The position numbers were made by a program, and so were the translations under genes. Shown piece after piece: positions 34,201 to 41,565 of a DNA stretch of 64,000 bases (the stretch's first letter is position 1; each line of letters opens with the position of its first letter). Under the pieces are notes generated by a model, which did no database searches, was not told the DNA's origin, and saw only the letters and a list, made by a program, of their open reading frames with translations. Origin of the DNA: Thermoplasmatota archaeon (GTDB taxonomy: Archaea; Thermoplasmatota; Thermoplasmata; UBA10834); contig JAHIRF010000002.1 of the NCBI GenBank assembly GCA_018818785.1, positions 1 through 64,000 of the forward strand. Direction: 5' to 3'.

Positions 34201-34578
34201 ATGGATATTCTATGCGATATCGAAGGCGGCTTGTCGCTTAAGATAGAACTGAGGGAGGACGCGACCCCTACGACGGAGGCATTCATGTCAGCTCTTCCTT
34301 TTGAAGGAAGAGCCAGCCGATGGGGGGATGAGGTATATTTCGGAGCGCCATTCCATACGGGCTTGGAAAGCGATGCGCGTGCCGATATGGACGTGGGCGA
34401 GGTAGCATACTGGCCGGATGGTGATGCACTCGCCTTATTCTTCGGCAAGACTCCCGCGAGCATAGATGACCGGCCCAGAGCATATTCGAAGTGTAATGTC
34501 GTCGGAAGGGTGGTCAGCGATCCGACGATACTCAGAACTGTCCTGCCAGGGACCAGGGTCCGCCTTAGTCGAATATGA
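34201..34578 (+). CDS. Cyclophilin-like fold protein (TM1367/Cyclophil_like family)
   Basis: A 125-residue protein of the archaeal and bacterial family with a cyclophilin-like fold but without a proven prolyl isomerase activity. Family features are P-F-E-G-R near residue 37, W-G-D-E-V-Y-F near 43, and the hallmark V-A-Y-W-P-D-G-D-A-L-A-L-F-F-G near 67. The ATG at 34201 has GGGGGCGGA before it; an ATG at 34168 is in frame but unsupported. It converges on SDR 2, 8 bp downstream. Confidence 0.78.
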   Translation: MDILCDIEGGLSLKIELREDATPTTEAFMSALPFEGRASRWGDEVYFGAPFHTGLESDARADMDVGEVAYWPDGDALALFFGKTPASIDDRPRAYSKCNVVGRVVSDPTILRTVLPGTRVRLSRI

Positions 34579-34586
34579 TGCGCTTC

Positions 34587-35393
34587 TCATTGGCACGTAT
34601 ACCCGCCGTCGACTGAGAATGCGGCACCTGTTATGAAACTCGCATCGTCCGATGCGAGGAACAAGACCGCGTCAGCCACCTCCCTTGGCCTACCCAATCG
34701 GCCAATAGGATGGCACGCAGAGAGTTGTGAACGATACTTATTGAGAGACATTCCTCTCGACCTCGCTTCCTGTCTGAACATCGGGGTCTCTATCTCTCCT
34801 GGGCATACGCAATTGACTCGAATGCCCTGATCCGCGTAGTCCAGCGCTAGGCATTTTGTCATTAAGACAACGGCGCCTTTTGATGTGTTGTACGCTATGG
34901 CTCCCCTGTCCCCCACAAGACCACTGCAAGATGCGTTGTTGACAATGGCGCCGTGACCGTTTGATAGCATCAGAGGGACGACCTCCTTGCACATCAGGAA
35001 TACTCCCTTGACATTGATCGCCATTATCCTGTCCCAATCTTCCTCGGTGACCTGCTCGACTGTCCCTTCCACCAGGATACCCGCATTGTTGAACAGTACG
35101 TCGATAGCTCCAAGGTGTTTGACTGCAGCTTTCACCATTCTCTTTACTTGGGTTTGGCTACTCACATCTCCAGCTGCAGTGAATATCTGGTGCCCCTTCT
35201 TATCGAATTCATTTGCCACTCTGAGACATCCCTCTTCTGAGACGTCAAATATTGCGACTCTGGCACCTTCTTCGAGAAATCTCTCAGCAGTAGCCTTGCC
35301 TATGCCCGAGGCTCCGCCTGTTACGATTACAGACTTGCCATGGAATCTTGTAGGAATCACCCTATCAATCCCCGTAGAGAGAGGGTAGGCCAT
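34587..35393 (-). CDS. Short-chain dehydrogenase/reductase 2
   Basis: A 268-residue classical SDR close to the one at 26803-27570. T-G-G-A-S-G-I-G-K is the cofactor loop, followed by N-N-A-G-I, the serine in N-N-A-S-C-S-G, Y-N-T-S-K and V-C-P-G-E. It ends F-S-V-D-G-G. The substrate is unknown. A TATA-like stretch lies at 35404-35411, only about 15 nt before the ATG at 35393; a GTG at 35360 would fit that promoter better, so the start is uncertain. Confidence 0.85.
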   Translation of the reverse strand: MAYPLSTGIDRVIPTRFHGKSVIVTGGASGIGKATAERFLEEGARVAIFDVSEEGCLRVANEFDKKGHQIFTAAGDVSSQTQVKRMVKAAVKHLGAIDVLFNNAGILVEGTVEQVTEEDWDRIMAINVKGVFLMCKEVVPLMLSNGHGAIVNNASCSGLVGDRGAIAYNTSKGAVVLMTKCLALDYADQGIRVNCVCPGEIETPMFRQEARSRGMSLNKYRSQLSACHPIGRLGRPREVADAVLFLASDDASFITGAAFSVDGGYTCQ

Positions 35394-35433
35394 TATGTTA
35401 AGCCTTTATACGCCCTCTTATGTGCATTAGCTA

Positions 35434-35768
35434 GGTTCTTTCAATTTATTGGGTGGTGGTCATAACGACCGCACCACCGATCGACTCGTCCCATTCGGCT
35501 CCGACCTTGCGCCCGTCGGTGGGTCGCAAAAGGTCATCGCAAAGTCATGCTGGAACGCGCCGGGGCTGAACCGTAAGCCCCCTGCCATCCCTTCCGGGAA
35601 GGCTTATGCCGGCTGGAACACGACTGCTCTGTGGAGCATCGACGGACGCATCTAGCCAGGGGCATATTCCCCAGCGACTACAGTGCACATCACACATGCA
35701 ATCGGCGAGATATGTGTGGCATCGGAAGAGGCACCATCAACAACACCACCCGATAACTATACAGAACC
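35434..35768 (+). mobile_element. MITE-like element copy C (335 bp) with 9-bp target duplication
   Basis: This is the longest complete copy. It starts GGTTCTTTCAATTTATTGGG and ends CCCGATAACTATACAGAACC, inverted ends shared with copies A and B. It is flanked by the perfect direct repeat CATTAGCTA at 35425-35433 and 35769-35777. The core hairpin GGGGCT/AGCCCC lies at 35562-35581. It keeps the left segment missing from copy B but lacks about 15 bp next to the central palindrome. A frame reading N-R-K-P-P-A-I-P-S-G-K and W-N-T-T-A-L ends at a TAG at 35653; it looks like a relic rather than a gene. Confidence 0.88.
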
Positions 35769-35829
35769 CATTAGCTACAAATAATGGACAAGCCCTCTTT
35801 TGACCGCGCCCTGTAACGGATTTGAGAAA

Positions 35830-36429
35830 ATGTCTTCGAAAATACTGGGAATACTCGGAAGTCCGCGTAAGGATGGCAACACAGCGGACTTATTAGACGC
35901 AGCTCTTCTGGGCGCTCGTAGCTCTGGAGCGACTACCGAGCGTTTGGATCTAGCTGATATGGATTTGAACCCCTGCAAGGAGTGCAGGGCGTGCGATGCT
36001 GGTGCAACGTGTGCGTTCGCCGACGATGACGACATGGGCGAGATCTATTCAAGGATACGGAACGTCGACGGAATCATCCTAGCATCTCCCATCTTCTTCA
36101 TGGGTGTCTCAGCCCAGACGAAGGCGATGGTGGATAGATGCCAGTGCTATTGGGTGGAACGCTATGTTCTCAAAAGACGCGCTTATGAAGGCAAGGTCCG
36201 TCCCAAGGGTTTATTCGTATCATGCGCAGGATCTCCGAAGCCCAATATCTTCGAACCCGCGCTCCATGTTGTCAAAGCATTCTTTGCTGCTATCGACTAC
36301 CAATATGTCGGCGAGGTGCTCTTGGGTCATACAGACGACCCTGCGATGGGACCGAGAAAGCAAGCGGCTATCGTATCTGCAGAGGCTGCGGGCAGAAAGC
36401 TCGTGCCCGGGTCTCCCTCCTCAGAGTAG
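35830..36429 (+). CDS. Iron-sulfur flavoprotein / NADPH-dependent FMN reductase family
   Basis: A 199-residue flavodoxin-fold protein. I-L-G-S-P-R-K-D-G-N-T near residue 8 binds the FMN phosphate. The compact cluster C-K-E-C-R-A-C-D-A-G-A-T-C near 48 is the 4Fe-4S motif of archaeal iron-sulfur flavoproteins, which reduce oxygen or peroxide with ferredoxin. S-P-I-F-F-M-G-V-S near 86 is also typical. The ATG at 35830 is preferred to one at 35800. The element copy ends 60 bp upstream, so the promoter lies in or beside the insertion. The gene overlaps the convergent aminopeptidase by 9 bp. Confidence 0.87.
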   Translation: MSSKILGILGSPRKDGNTADLLDAALLGARSSGATTERLDLADMDLNPCKECRACDAGATCAFADDDDMGEIYSRIRNVDGIILASPIFFMGVSAQTKAMVDRCQCYWVERYVLKRRAYEGKVRPKGLFVSCAGSPKPNIFEPALHVVKAFFAAIDYQYVGEVLLGHTDDPAMGPRKQAAIVSAEAAGRKLVPGSPSSE

Positions 36430-37581
36430 TTTGCCTTTTGTCATGACCTGTGTGACCTTGCCATCCAGTCTCTGAACCTCTATGTTCACTCCTGGGGCGC
36501 TGACGAAGTCCCAATGCATGGTTGATTCAGAAGTCCCGCCGTATGAATTGTTCGAGCCAAAGGCTACGTGGACGGTTCCTGCGACCTTCTCATCCGTCAA
36601 TATGTATCCCACTGCCTTCTTTATTTTAGGGTTGTATCCTATCCCCAACTCACCGACGTTCATCGTCCTGACTGGCTTGTATTTCTTCTTGTCCACTGCT
36701 TGACATTCCTTGAAGCTGGAGATGAGCGCATCGAGGTTCTTATCCGCGGTAGTCTTATTCAGGAGGAGCTTGCCGTCCTTGAAAGCGAGTCTGACATTGG
36801 TGACCAGTTTATCGGTCATCCGGTCTCTTGTGATGGGGCTGAATATGGTACCCTCTCCTTGAGTCTCATGGGGAGCGATGAATAGTTCGCCTGCGGGAAG
36901 ATTCGCCCCCCTATCGCCGACTCTGTAATCCTCATCGCTGGTGAATCCGTCGTCAATGTTCAGCCGCCTTCCATCGACCTTCACCCTGAAGTCTGTCCCC
37001 TTCTTGTCCCATACGTGGACCCATTCGGCGTTCTTGAAGCCTTTTGCCATCTTCATGCCTATCTTCATCAATTCCTGACCAGGGACACCTATTCCTCCGA
37101 TGATGATGTTCTCGAGCTCCTTGTATGGTATGCCGAAGCTCTTCGCAGATGCTTCCGTTGGCCAGCCCGCATATAGCCACTTCTTTCCGTCAGTGGGATG
37201 GAATATTATGTCATAAATGGGAAGGCTCGCCTTCTGCCTGGCTGTCAACTTGTCTATGGGGAACGTTTCAGCGATCTTGGGGTCGTCGAACTCCTCTACG
37301 GAGATTAGGATATCCGCTGCCTGAATCATGCCGACATATTGTTTCGGGACAGTTTCGAGAGTCTTAGCGGGTATCTCCTTGTAGATTTTCTTGGCATACC
37401 TGTCTGAGCTGCAGATTATGGTCGGGGTAGCACCTTTCCTGTAGCATTCCAGCGCAATCTCTTCGAGAAGCATCTGCGTATGAGCTCCTCCTTTGACCAC
37501 GACTCCATCGCCTTTCTTTACATTGCAGGTCTTGACCATATTCTTAGCGCATTCGATCATTCTCTTTTCGGTTATGCCCAT
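36421..37581 (-). CDS. M29-family aminopeptidase
   Basis: A 386-residue metallopeptidase of the thermophilic aminopeptidase T/S family, which removes N-terminal residues using two metal ions. Visible ligands are the glutamate in L-P-A-G-E-L-F near residue 226, E-L-G-I-G near 313, the histidine in G-T-V-H-V-A-F-G near 340, a tyrosine in N-S-Y-G-G and H-W-D near 361. The start M-G-I-T-E-K at 37581 fits the usual length. It is the only peptidase of this type in the window and appears cytoplasmic. Confidence 0.88.
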   Translation of the reverse strand: MGITEKRMIECAKNMVKTCNVKKGDGVVVKGGAHTQMLLEEIALECYRKGATPTIICSSDRYAKKIYKEIPAKTLETVPKQYVGMIQAADILISVEEFDDPKIAETFPIDKLTARQKASLPIYDIIFHPTDGKKWLYAGWPTEASAKSFGIPYKELENIIIGGIGVPGQELMKIGMKMAKGFKNAEWVHVWDKKGTDFRVKVDGRRLNIDDGFTSDEDYRVGDRGANLPAGELFIAPHETQGEGTIFSPITRDRMTDKLVTNVRLAFKDGKLLLNKTTADKNLDALISSFKECQAVDKKKYKPVRTMNVGELGIGYNPKIKKAVGYILTDEKVAGTVHVAFGSNNSYGGTSESTMHWDFVSAPGVNIEVQRLDGKVTQVMTKGKLL

Positions 37582-37654
37582 TGAGCCAGTCCCCTTGATT
37601 GGCTGGTGTCAGGACATGAGGATACTTATAGATGCCGAATAACGTTCATTGCGA

Positions 37655-38104
37655 TTAGATATTCTTCGACACTATGGATGGGAAACAATTCTTCTGGTAT
37701 TGTCTACAGAGGAGACAATTGCTCATGGAAGGCCCTCCCGCCTCATCAAGCGAAGTCATTCTGAACCCGATCTTCTCGAAGAACTTCGGGGCGCGGGCAA
37801 GCGCCCACAGAGTGCTCGCCCCTCGGGCCTTCGCTTCGGATTCGATTCTACTGACCAGCATGCCACCGATTCCCTTTCCTCGGAGGGACTCCGAAACGGA
37901 TAACCATTCGATTGAGTATCTGTCTCCATCTTTCTTGAGCGCCACAGTCCCCATCATCTGGTTACCTATGAAGAACCCAACGGCAGATATTATGTTCTCG
38001 AAAGTGCCATCCTCGAGACCAGCTTCCAAGGCTAATCTCCTGATCGTTTCGAAGTCGTCAGTCTTTCTGATGACTGGCTGTCCTCCGATTTCATCACCTG
38101 GCAT
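37655..38104 (-). CDS. GNAT-family N-acetyltransferase
   Basis: A 149-residue single-domain acetyltransferase. The acetyl-CoA loop is L-R-G-K-G-I-G-G near residue 72. The terminal segment holds F-F-E-K-I-G-F-R and then C-L-L-C-R-Q-Y-Q-K-N-C, three cysteines that resemble the tail of ArgA-like N-acetylglutamate synthases. An arginine or lysine biosynthetic role is possible but unproved. Kinase 2 lies 69 bp upstream on the same strand, so the two may be co-transcribed. Confidence 0.78.
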   Translation of the reverse strand: MPGDEIGGQPVIRKTDDFETIRRLALEAGLEDGTFENIISAVGFFIGNQMMGTVALKKDGDRYSIEWLSVSESLRGKGIGGMLVSRIESEAKARGASTLWALARAPKFFEKIGFRMTSLDEAGGPSMSNCLLCRQYQKNCFPSIVSKNI

Positions 38105-38173
38105 GATTCATAGGACTGACTCTGGCTTAGATATTTCTTTCGGAGGTGGCTGTTATGATCAGGACCTCGGCAT

Positions 38174-39547
38174 TCAGCTGTCAAAAGCATACTCGCCAGT
38201 CATAGCGAGTTGGTTCCCTGAGGTCTTGCCATTGTTAGTTGACGCGTTTTTCGGGAAGGCTACTTCGAAGGAGGCTCCTTCATGGGGGCTGCCCGGAACG
38301 CGGTCTCTCACGCTGATCACGCCATTGTATCTCTCAACCAGCAAAGATACTATGGATAATCCCATGCCTGTGCCCGAGACACCGTCCGGGCGTTTGGCGA
38401 ATCGATTGAACACTCCGTTCTTTTTTTCGTCTGGGATTCCGATTCCATGATCCTCAATCAAGACCGTCCAGACACCTTGACCATTGCTTATTCCAATCTC
38501 TACCTCTGCGGTCTGGTTCGGGTTGTATTTGACCGCATTGCTCAAGATATTCATGAATAGGTCATGGATGAGTGAATCAACCTTGATCATGCATTCATTC
38601 TCGGGACAATCGAGACCGATGATGATATCCTTTGAAGGGAAATCTCTCTTCAGCGCCGAGATGCATTTGACCAGGACTTCTCTGAGATCCATGTCCTCTT
38701 TGATCAGAGCATCGGAGGATTTCGCCTCAGAGACCTTCCTTACATTGTCCACGAGGCCTTTGGCTGCTTTGGATGCCGCGATTGCCCGGTCGAGATATTC
38801 TCGGTTCTTATCATCGAGAGCACCGCTTGCCTCGATCTTCTCTTGATAGTATATGAGCGGGTTCACGATGTTGCCGATATCATGCACTATCAGGTCAAGG
38901 TAGCCCTGTGATTCGTTCATAGCAGCTATGGCGTCCTCATATACCCTTGAATTCTCTATGGCGATTCCGGTGAGGTCTGCAAGCAGCTGAATCCTTCCTA
39001 TGACATCCTGTGGCGGGACCTTCCCATCGATGGTATCATCGATCTCAATCCAACCTATCCAGTTCCCAAGGCGGTCAACCATCAGGAATGATATGGAATC
39101 CAATGGATGCCATTCATCTGGAGATGCGCGCTTTTTCGAGATCGTGGAGGGGTCGACTACATAGTCCATGTCATCGTTTGTGAGCCTGTGTTCCACTTCC
39201 GGACGCATGTAGTATGTCCGTTCACCTATGCGCAGCTCATCTCTGAACTCCTGTTTCTTGCGATCGAGCGTATACGTGTGCCGTCTGATTGCATTCACAC
39301 TATCCTGGGGAAATCCCTTGATCGCCCTAGGACCGAACACACCTGCCCCGTCATCAAGTGTGCATATCACAAGCGATTTGATTTCGAACGCCGATGAGAT
39401 CGTGGTGGAGACCTTATCAAGGAGCACTCCGAGAGGCTCGACGCGAGAAATTATCTTGAGTATCTCTAGAAGATTATTGATTGGGATAGTTCTGGTGGGC
39501 CTGGTCCCCACAACATCATCATCGCTATGGTTCACACTGCTCTGCAT
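38174..39547 (-). CDS. Soluble GAF-like sensor histidine kinase 2
   Basis: A 457-residue cytoplasmic kinase of the same family as those at 25415 and 41566. Its sensor domain has Y-Y-M-R-P-E and S-P-D-E-W-H-P-L-D and ends G-I-A-I-E-N-S-R. The phosphoacceptor is I-V-H-D-I-G-N-I, followed by N-I-L-S-N-A-V-K-Y, E-D-H-G-I-G-I-P-D and G-M-G-L-S-I-V. No membrane helix, receiver or adjacent regulator is present. GAGGG before 39547 supports that ATG, and a TATA-like box lies near 39597. It is divergent from the tandem GNAT at 39801. Confidence 0.86.
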   Translation of the reverse strand: MQSSVNHSDDDVVGTRPTRTIPINNLLEILKIISRVEPLGVLLDKVSTTISSAFEIKSLVICTLDDGAGVFGPRAIKGFPQDSVNAIRRHTYTLDRKKQEFRDELRIGERTYYMRPEVEHRLTNDDMDYVVDPSTISKKRASPDEWHPLDSISFLMVDRLGNWIGWIEIDDTIDGKVPPQDVIGRIQLLADLTGIAIENSRVYEDAIAAMNESQGYLDLIVHDIGNIVNPLIYYQEKIEASGALDDKNREYLDRAIAASKAAKGLVDNVRKVSEAKSSDALIKEDMDLREVLVKCISALKRDFPSKDIIIGLDCPENECMIKVDSLIHDLFMNILSNAVKYNPNQTAEVEIGISNGQGVWTVLIEDHGIGIPDEKKNGVFNRFAKRPDGVSGTGMGLSIVSLLVERYNGVISVRDRVPGSPHEGASFEVAFPKNASTNNGKTSGNQLAMTGEYAFDS

Positions 39548-39593
39548 CCCAATCCCTCTGGCGGAAATCCCGCGCCTTGTCATTTACACCCCG

Positions 39594-39603
39594 TTATAAA
39601 AAC
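39594..39603 (-). promoter_or_regulatory. TATA-like box of sensor kinase 2
   Basis: The minus strand reads TTTTTATAAC, predicting a transcript start near 39573 and a leader of about 25 nt before the ATG at 39547. Confidence 0.55.
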
Positions 39604-39800
39604 ATGTCGAAGTGATTGCTCCACATCGGGATTGGTCTCACTGGCAAGGTAATCATTATGCGATATGTTGCTGATCACGTCTTGCTATGCAGGACCGAAT
39701 CTTCATGCTAGACATCGTTGATAGGCCTGGACGGTCTGATCGATTTCATGCATGTTCCGGTCAACTGTCATGATGTCATCTCCTCTGGAGGATGAGCTTG

Positions 39801-40634
39801 ATGATACGGACCATGAGAAGTAGTGATATGGACTTCGTCCTGAAAGCCACCAATGAGATGCAGTGGGCGTATTCACGGGTCGAGATAGAACGAGTCACCA
39901 GCTTGTCGAACGGTGTGAGCTATGTGTGGGAAGACGAGGAACTCCGCGGTTTTATCACGAGCCTGACATACTCGTCAACAGCGATCATCGGCCACCTGCT
40001 CGTCACTGCGGGATATAGAGGCATAGGGATCGGAAAGAGTCTCCTCGAGCACACATTATCCGTTCTAGATTCTTCTGGAGTCGAGTCCGTGATCGTATTC
40101 TCGACGGAGGACGGTTCTGGCTTATATGAACGGATGGGCTTCTCAAAGGGTCCAAAGGTGGTCTCATGTGGTATGAATGTGACTGGCCCCATTTCCGGAC
40201 TGCCCGGAGCAGAGTCAGTCCTACCTGAGGACCTTGATGAGATTGCGGCGTTCGATGAACGAATATTCGGAGATTCGAGAATCAATCTCATGGAACGACT
40301 CTATGCTGAGCACCCTGATCTTTGTCGGAAGATTGTCAATGACGGGACGATAGATGGATACATCTTCGCGAGAAGAACCCCTCTTGGTGGGGATATCGGT
40401 CCCTGGATATGCAGGGCGCCCGATGCCTCTCATCTGCTATCGTCTGTGATGTCATCCTTCGAATGTTCGAGGGTTGACATCGGCTATTTTGAAGATAATC
40501 CGTGGATCAAGCCTCTCATTGACTCACATGCTCAGGTCAAGAATTTCAATGTCAGGTTGATGACTCGGGGTCTTCCGCGTTACACGGGGGATCGGACCAA
40601 GGTCTTCGGAATAGCAGGATTCGAATTGGGTTGA
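39801..40634 (+). CDS. Tandem GNAT acetyltransferase 1
   Basis: A 277-residue protein. The N-terminal half is a good GNAT domain with Y-R-G-I-G-I-G-K-S near residue 73 and Y-E-R-M-G-F near 110. The C-terminal half resembles the GNAT-like domain of Acetyltransf_18 proteins and lacks a clear acetyl-CoA loop. The substrate is unknown. The ATG at 39801 lies 9 nt after GGAGG; the ATG at 39792 would overlap that site. It is divergent from kinase 2. Confidence 0.78.
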   Translation: MIRTMRSSDMDFVLKATNEMQWAYSRVEIERVTSLSNGVSYVWEDEELRGFITSLTYSSTAIIGHLLVTAGYRGIGIGKSLLEHTLSVLDSSGVESVIVFSTEDGSGLYERMGFSKGPKVVSCGMNVTGPISGLPGAESVLPEDLDEIAAFDERIFGDSRINLMERLYAEHPDLCRKIVNDGTIDGYIFARRTPLGGDIGPWICRAPDASHLLSSVMSSFECSRVDIGYFEDNPWIKPLIDSHAQVKNFNVRLMTRGLPRYTGDRTKVFGIAGFELG

Positions 40635-40645
40635 GCGTAGTTCAT

Positions 40646-41095
40646 TCAGAACGCTTCATCATCCCTTTTGACATAGTATATGATGTCATCTTCCCTTTTG
40701 TAGCCCGCACCGACGAACAGGTCTTCTGAAGCCCTGTTATCTCCTTCGATCAGTATGGCGAACACCTTTCTCTCTCGCTTCCGAAGTACCTTCTCGGACT
40801 CTTCCACGAGGTCGATTCCCACGCCCTTTCTCCTGAAAGCAGGCAGAACTGCGAGTCTGTTGATCCAGCCTTTCCTTCCATCGTCACTGGCTATCACGGC
40901 TCCGATCATCGTACCTTTCTCAAATGCACCAATGAAGAGGTCGGGGTCGTCTTTCCTCTGTTGTGACAGTCTGTCCATGCGATCCCTCCCTTCCGGCCTA
41001 AATGGGAGGCCGGAATCCTTCCAGAGGTTCACCAATGTGCCAAGTTCCTCTTCTCTTATCGGTCTTATAACCATGTCCTTTTGTAGGTCTCTCAA
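40646..41095 (-). CDS. GNAT-family N-acetyltransferase
   Basis: A 149-residue acetyltransferase. The acetyl-CoA loop is F-R-R-K-G-V-G-I-D near residue 89, followed by A-S-E-D-L-F-V-G-A-G-Y. The first lines include I-R-P-I-R-E-E-E-L, the usual GNAT opening. The substrate is unknown. It converges on the tandem GNAT gene, 11 bp away. Confidence 0.8.
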   Translation of the reverse strand: MRDLQKDMVIRPIREEELGTLVNLWKDSGLPFRPEGRDRMDRLSQQRKDDPDLFIGAFEKGTMIGAVIASDDGRKGWINRLAVLPAFRRKGVGIDLVEESEKVLRKRERKVFAILIEGDNRASEDLFVGAGYKREDDIIYYVKRDDEAF

Positions 41096-41205
41096 TCGCC
41101 CTCACCGATAGATGTCTCAAATGACTGCTGGCAATTAATCCTTTGCTTTCAGCAATGTTGCCCCAGATTGATGGGCGGTCTGTATATGCATGAATGCGTC
41201 ACTCA

Positions 41206-41364
41206 TCACTTCTTTGCCAGCTTCTTCGACTTGATCTTGCGGGTATCCCTCTTTTTCTCACAGCATACTATGTCATCAAGGGTACTGATACCGCACTCAG
41301 TGACTTGCAGAGTCGTTCCACAAACATCGCGCACATATCCAGTGTCCTTCTTCGTCTTCACCAA
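41206..41364 (-). CDS. Small Cys-containing basic protein, desulforedoxin-like
   Basis: A 52-residue protein with D-V-C-G-T-T-L-Q-V-T-E-C-G and I-V-C-C-E-K-K, then a run of Lys and Arg. The paired C-C after a hydrophobic strand recalls desulforedoxin-type metal sites, but the first C-x-x-C is not intact here, so the assignment is tentative. The TTG at 41364 lies 7 nt after GGAGG, which fixes the start better than an ATG at 41424. It stands alone between a GNAT and kinase 3. Confidence 0.55.
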   Translation of the reverse strand: MVKTKKDTGYVRDVCGTTLQVTECGISTLDDIVCCEKKRDTRKIKSKKLAKK

Positions 41365-41565
41365 ATTGTTCCCTCCTTGTTTGAATCGATCGACTAGCAA
41401 GGGTCCAAGTGGACCACCACGCAATCCAGCTCCGAGGTTCGCAAGGGATGTTCAATATGCCCTGATAGAGCCGAAGGCTGTCAATCAAGGGATGATGTGA
41501 TCAATCCCATTTCATGAAACCAGCCGCAAAGCCTTTTATCGGATGCAAGATGATTGACTGATTGG

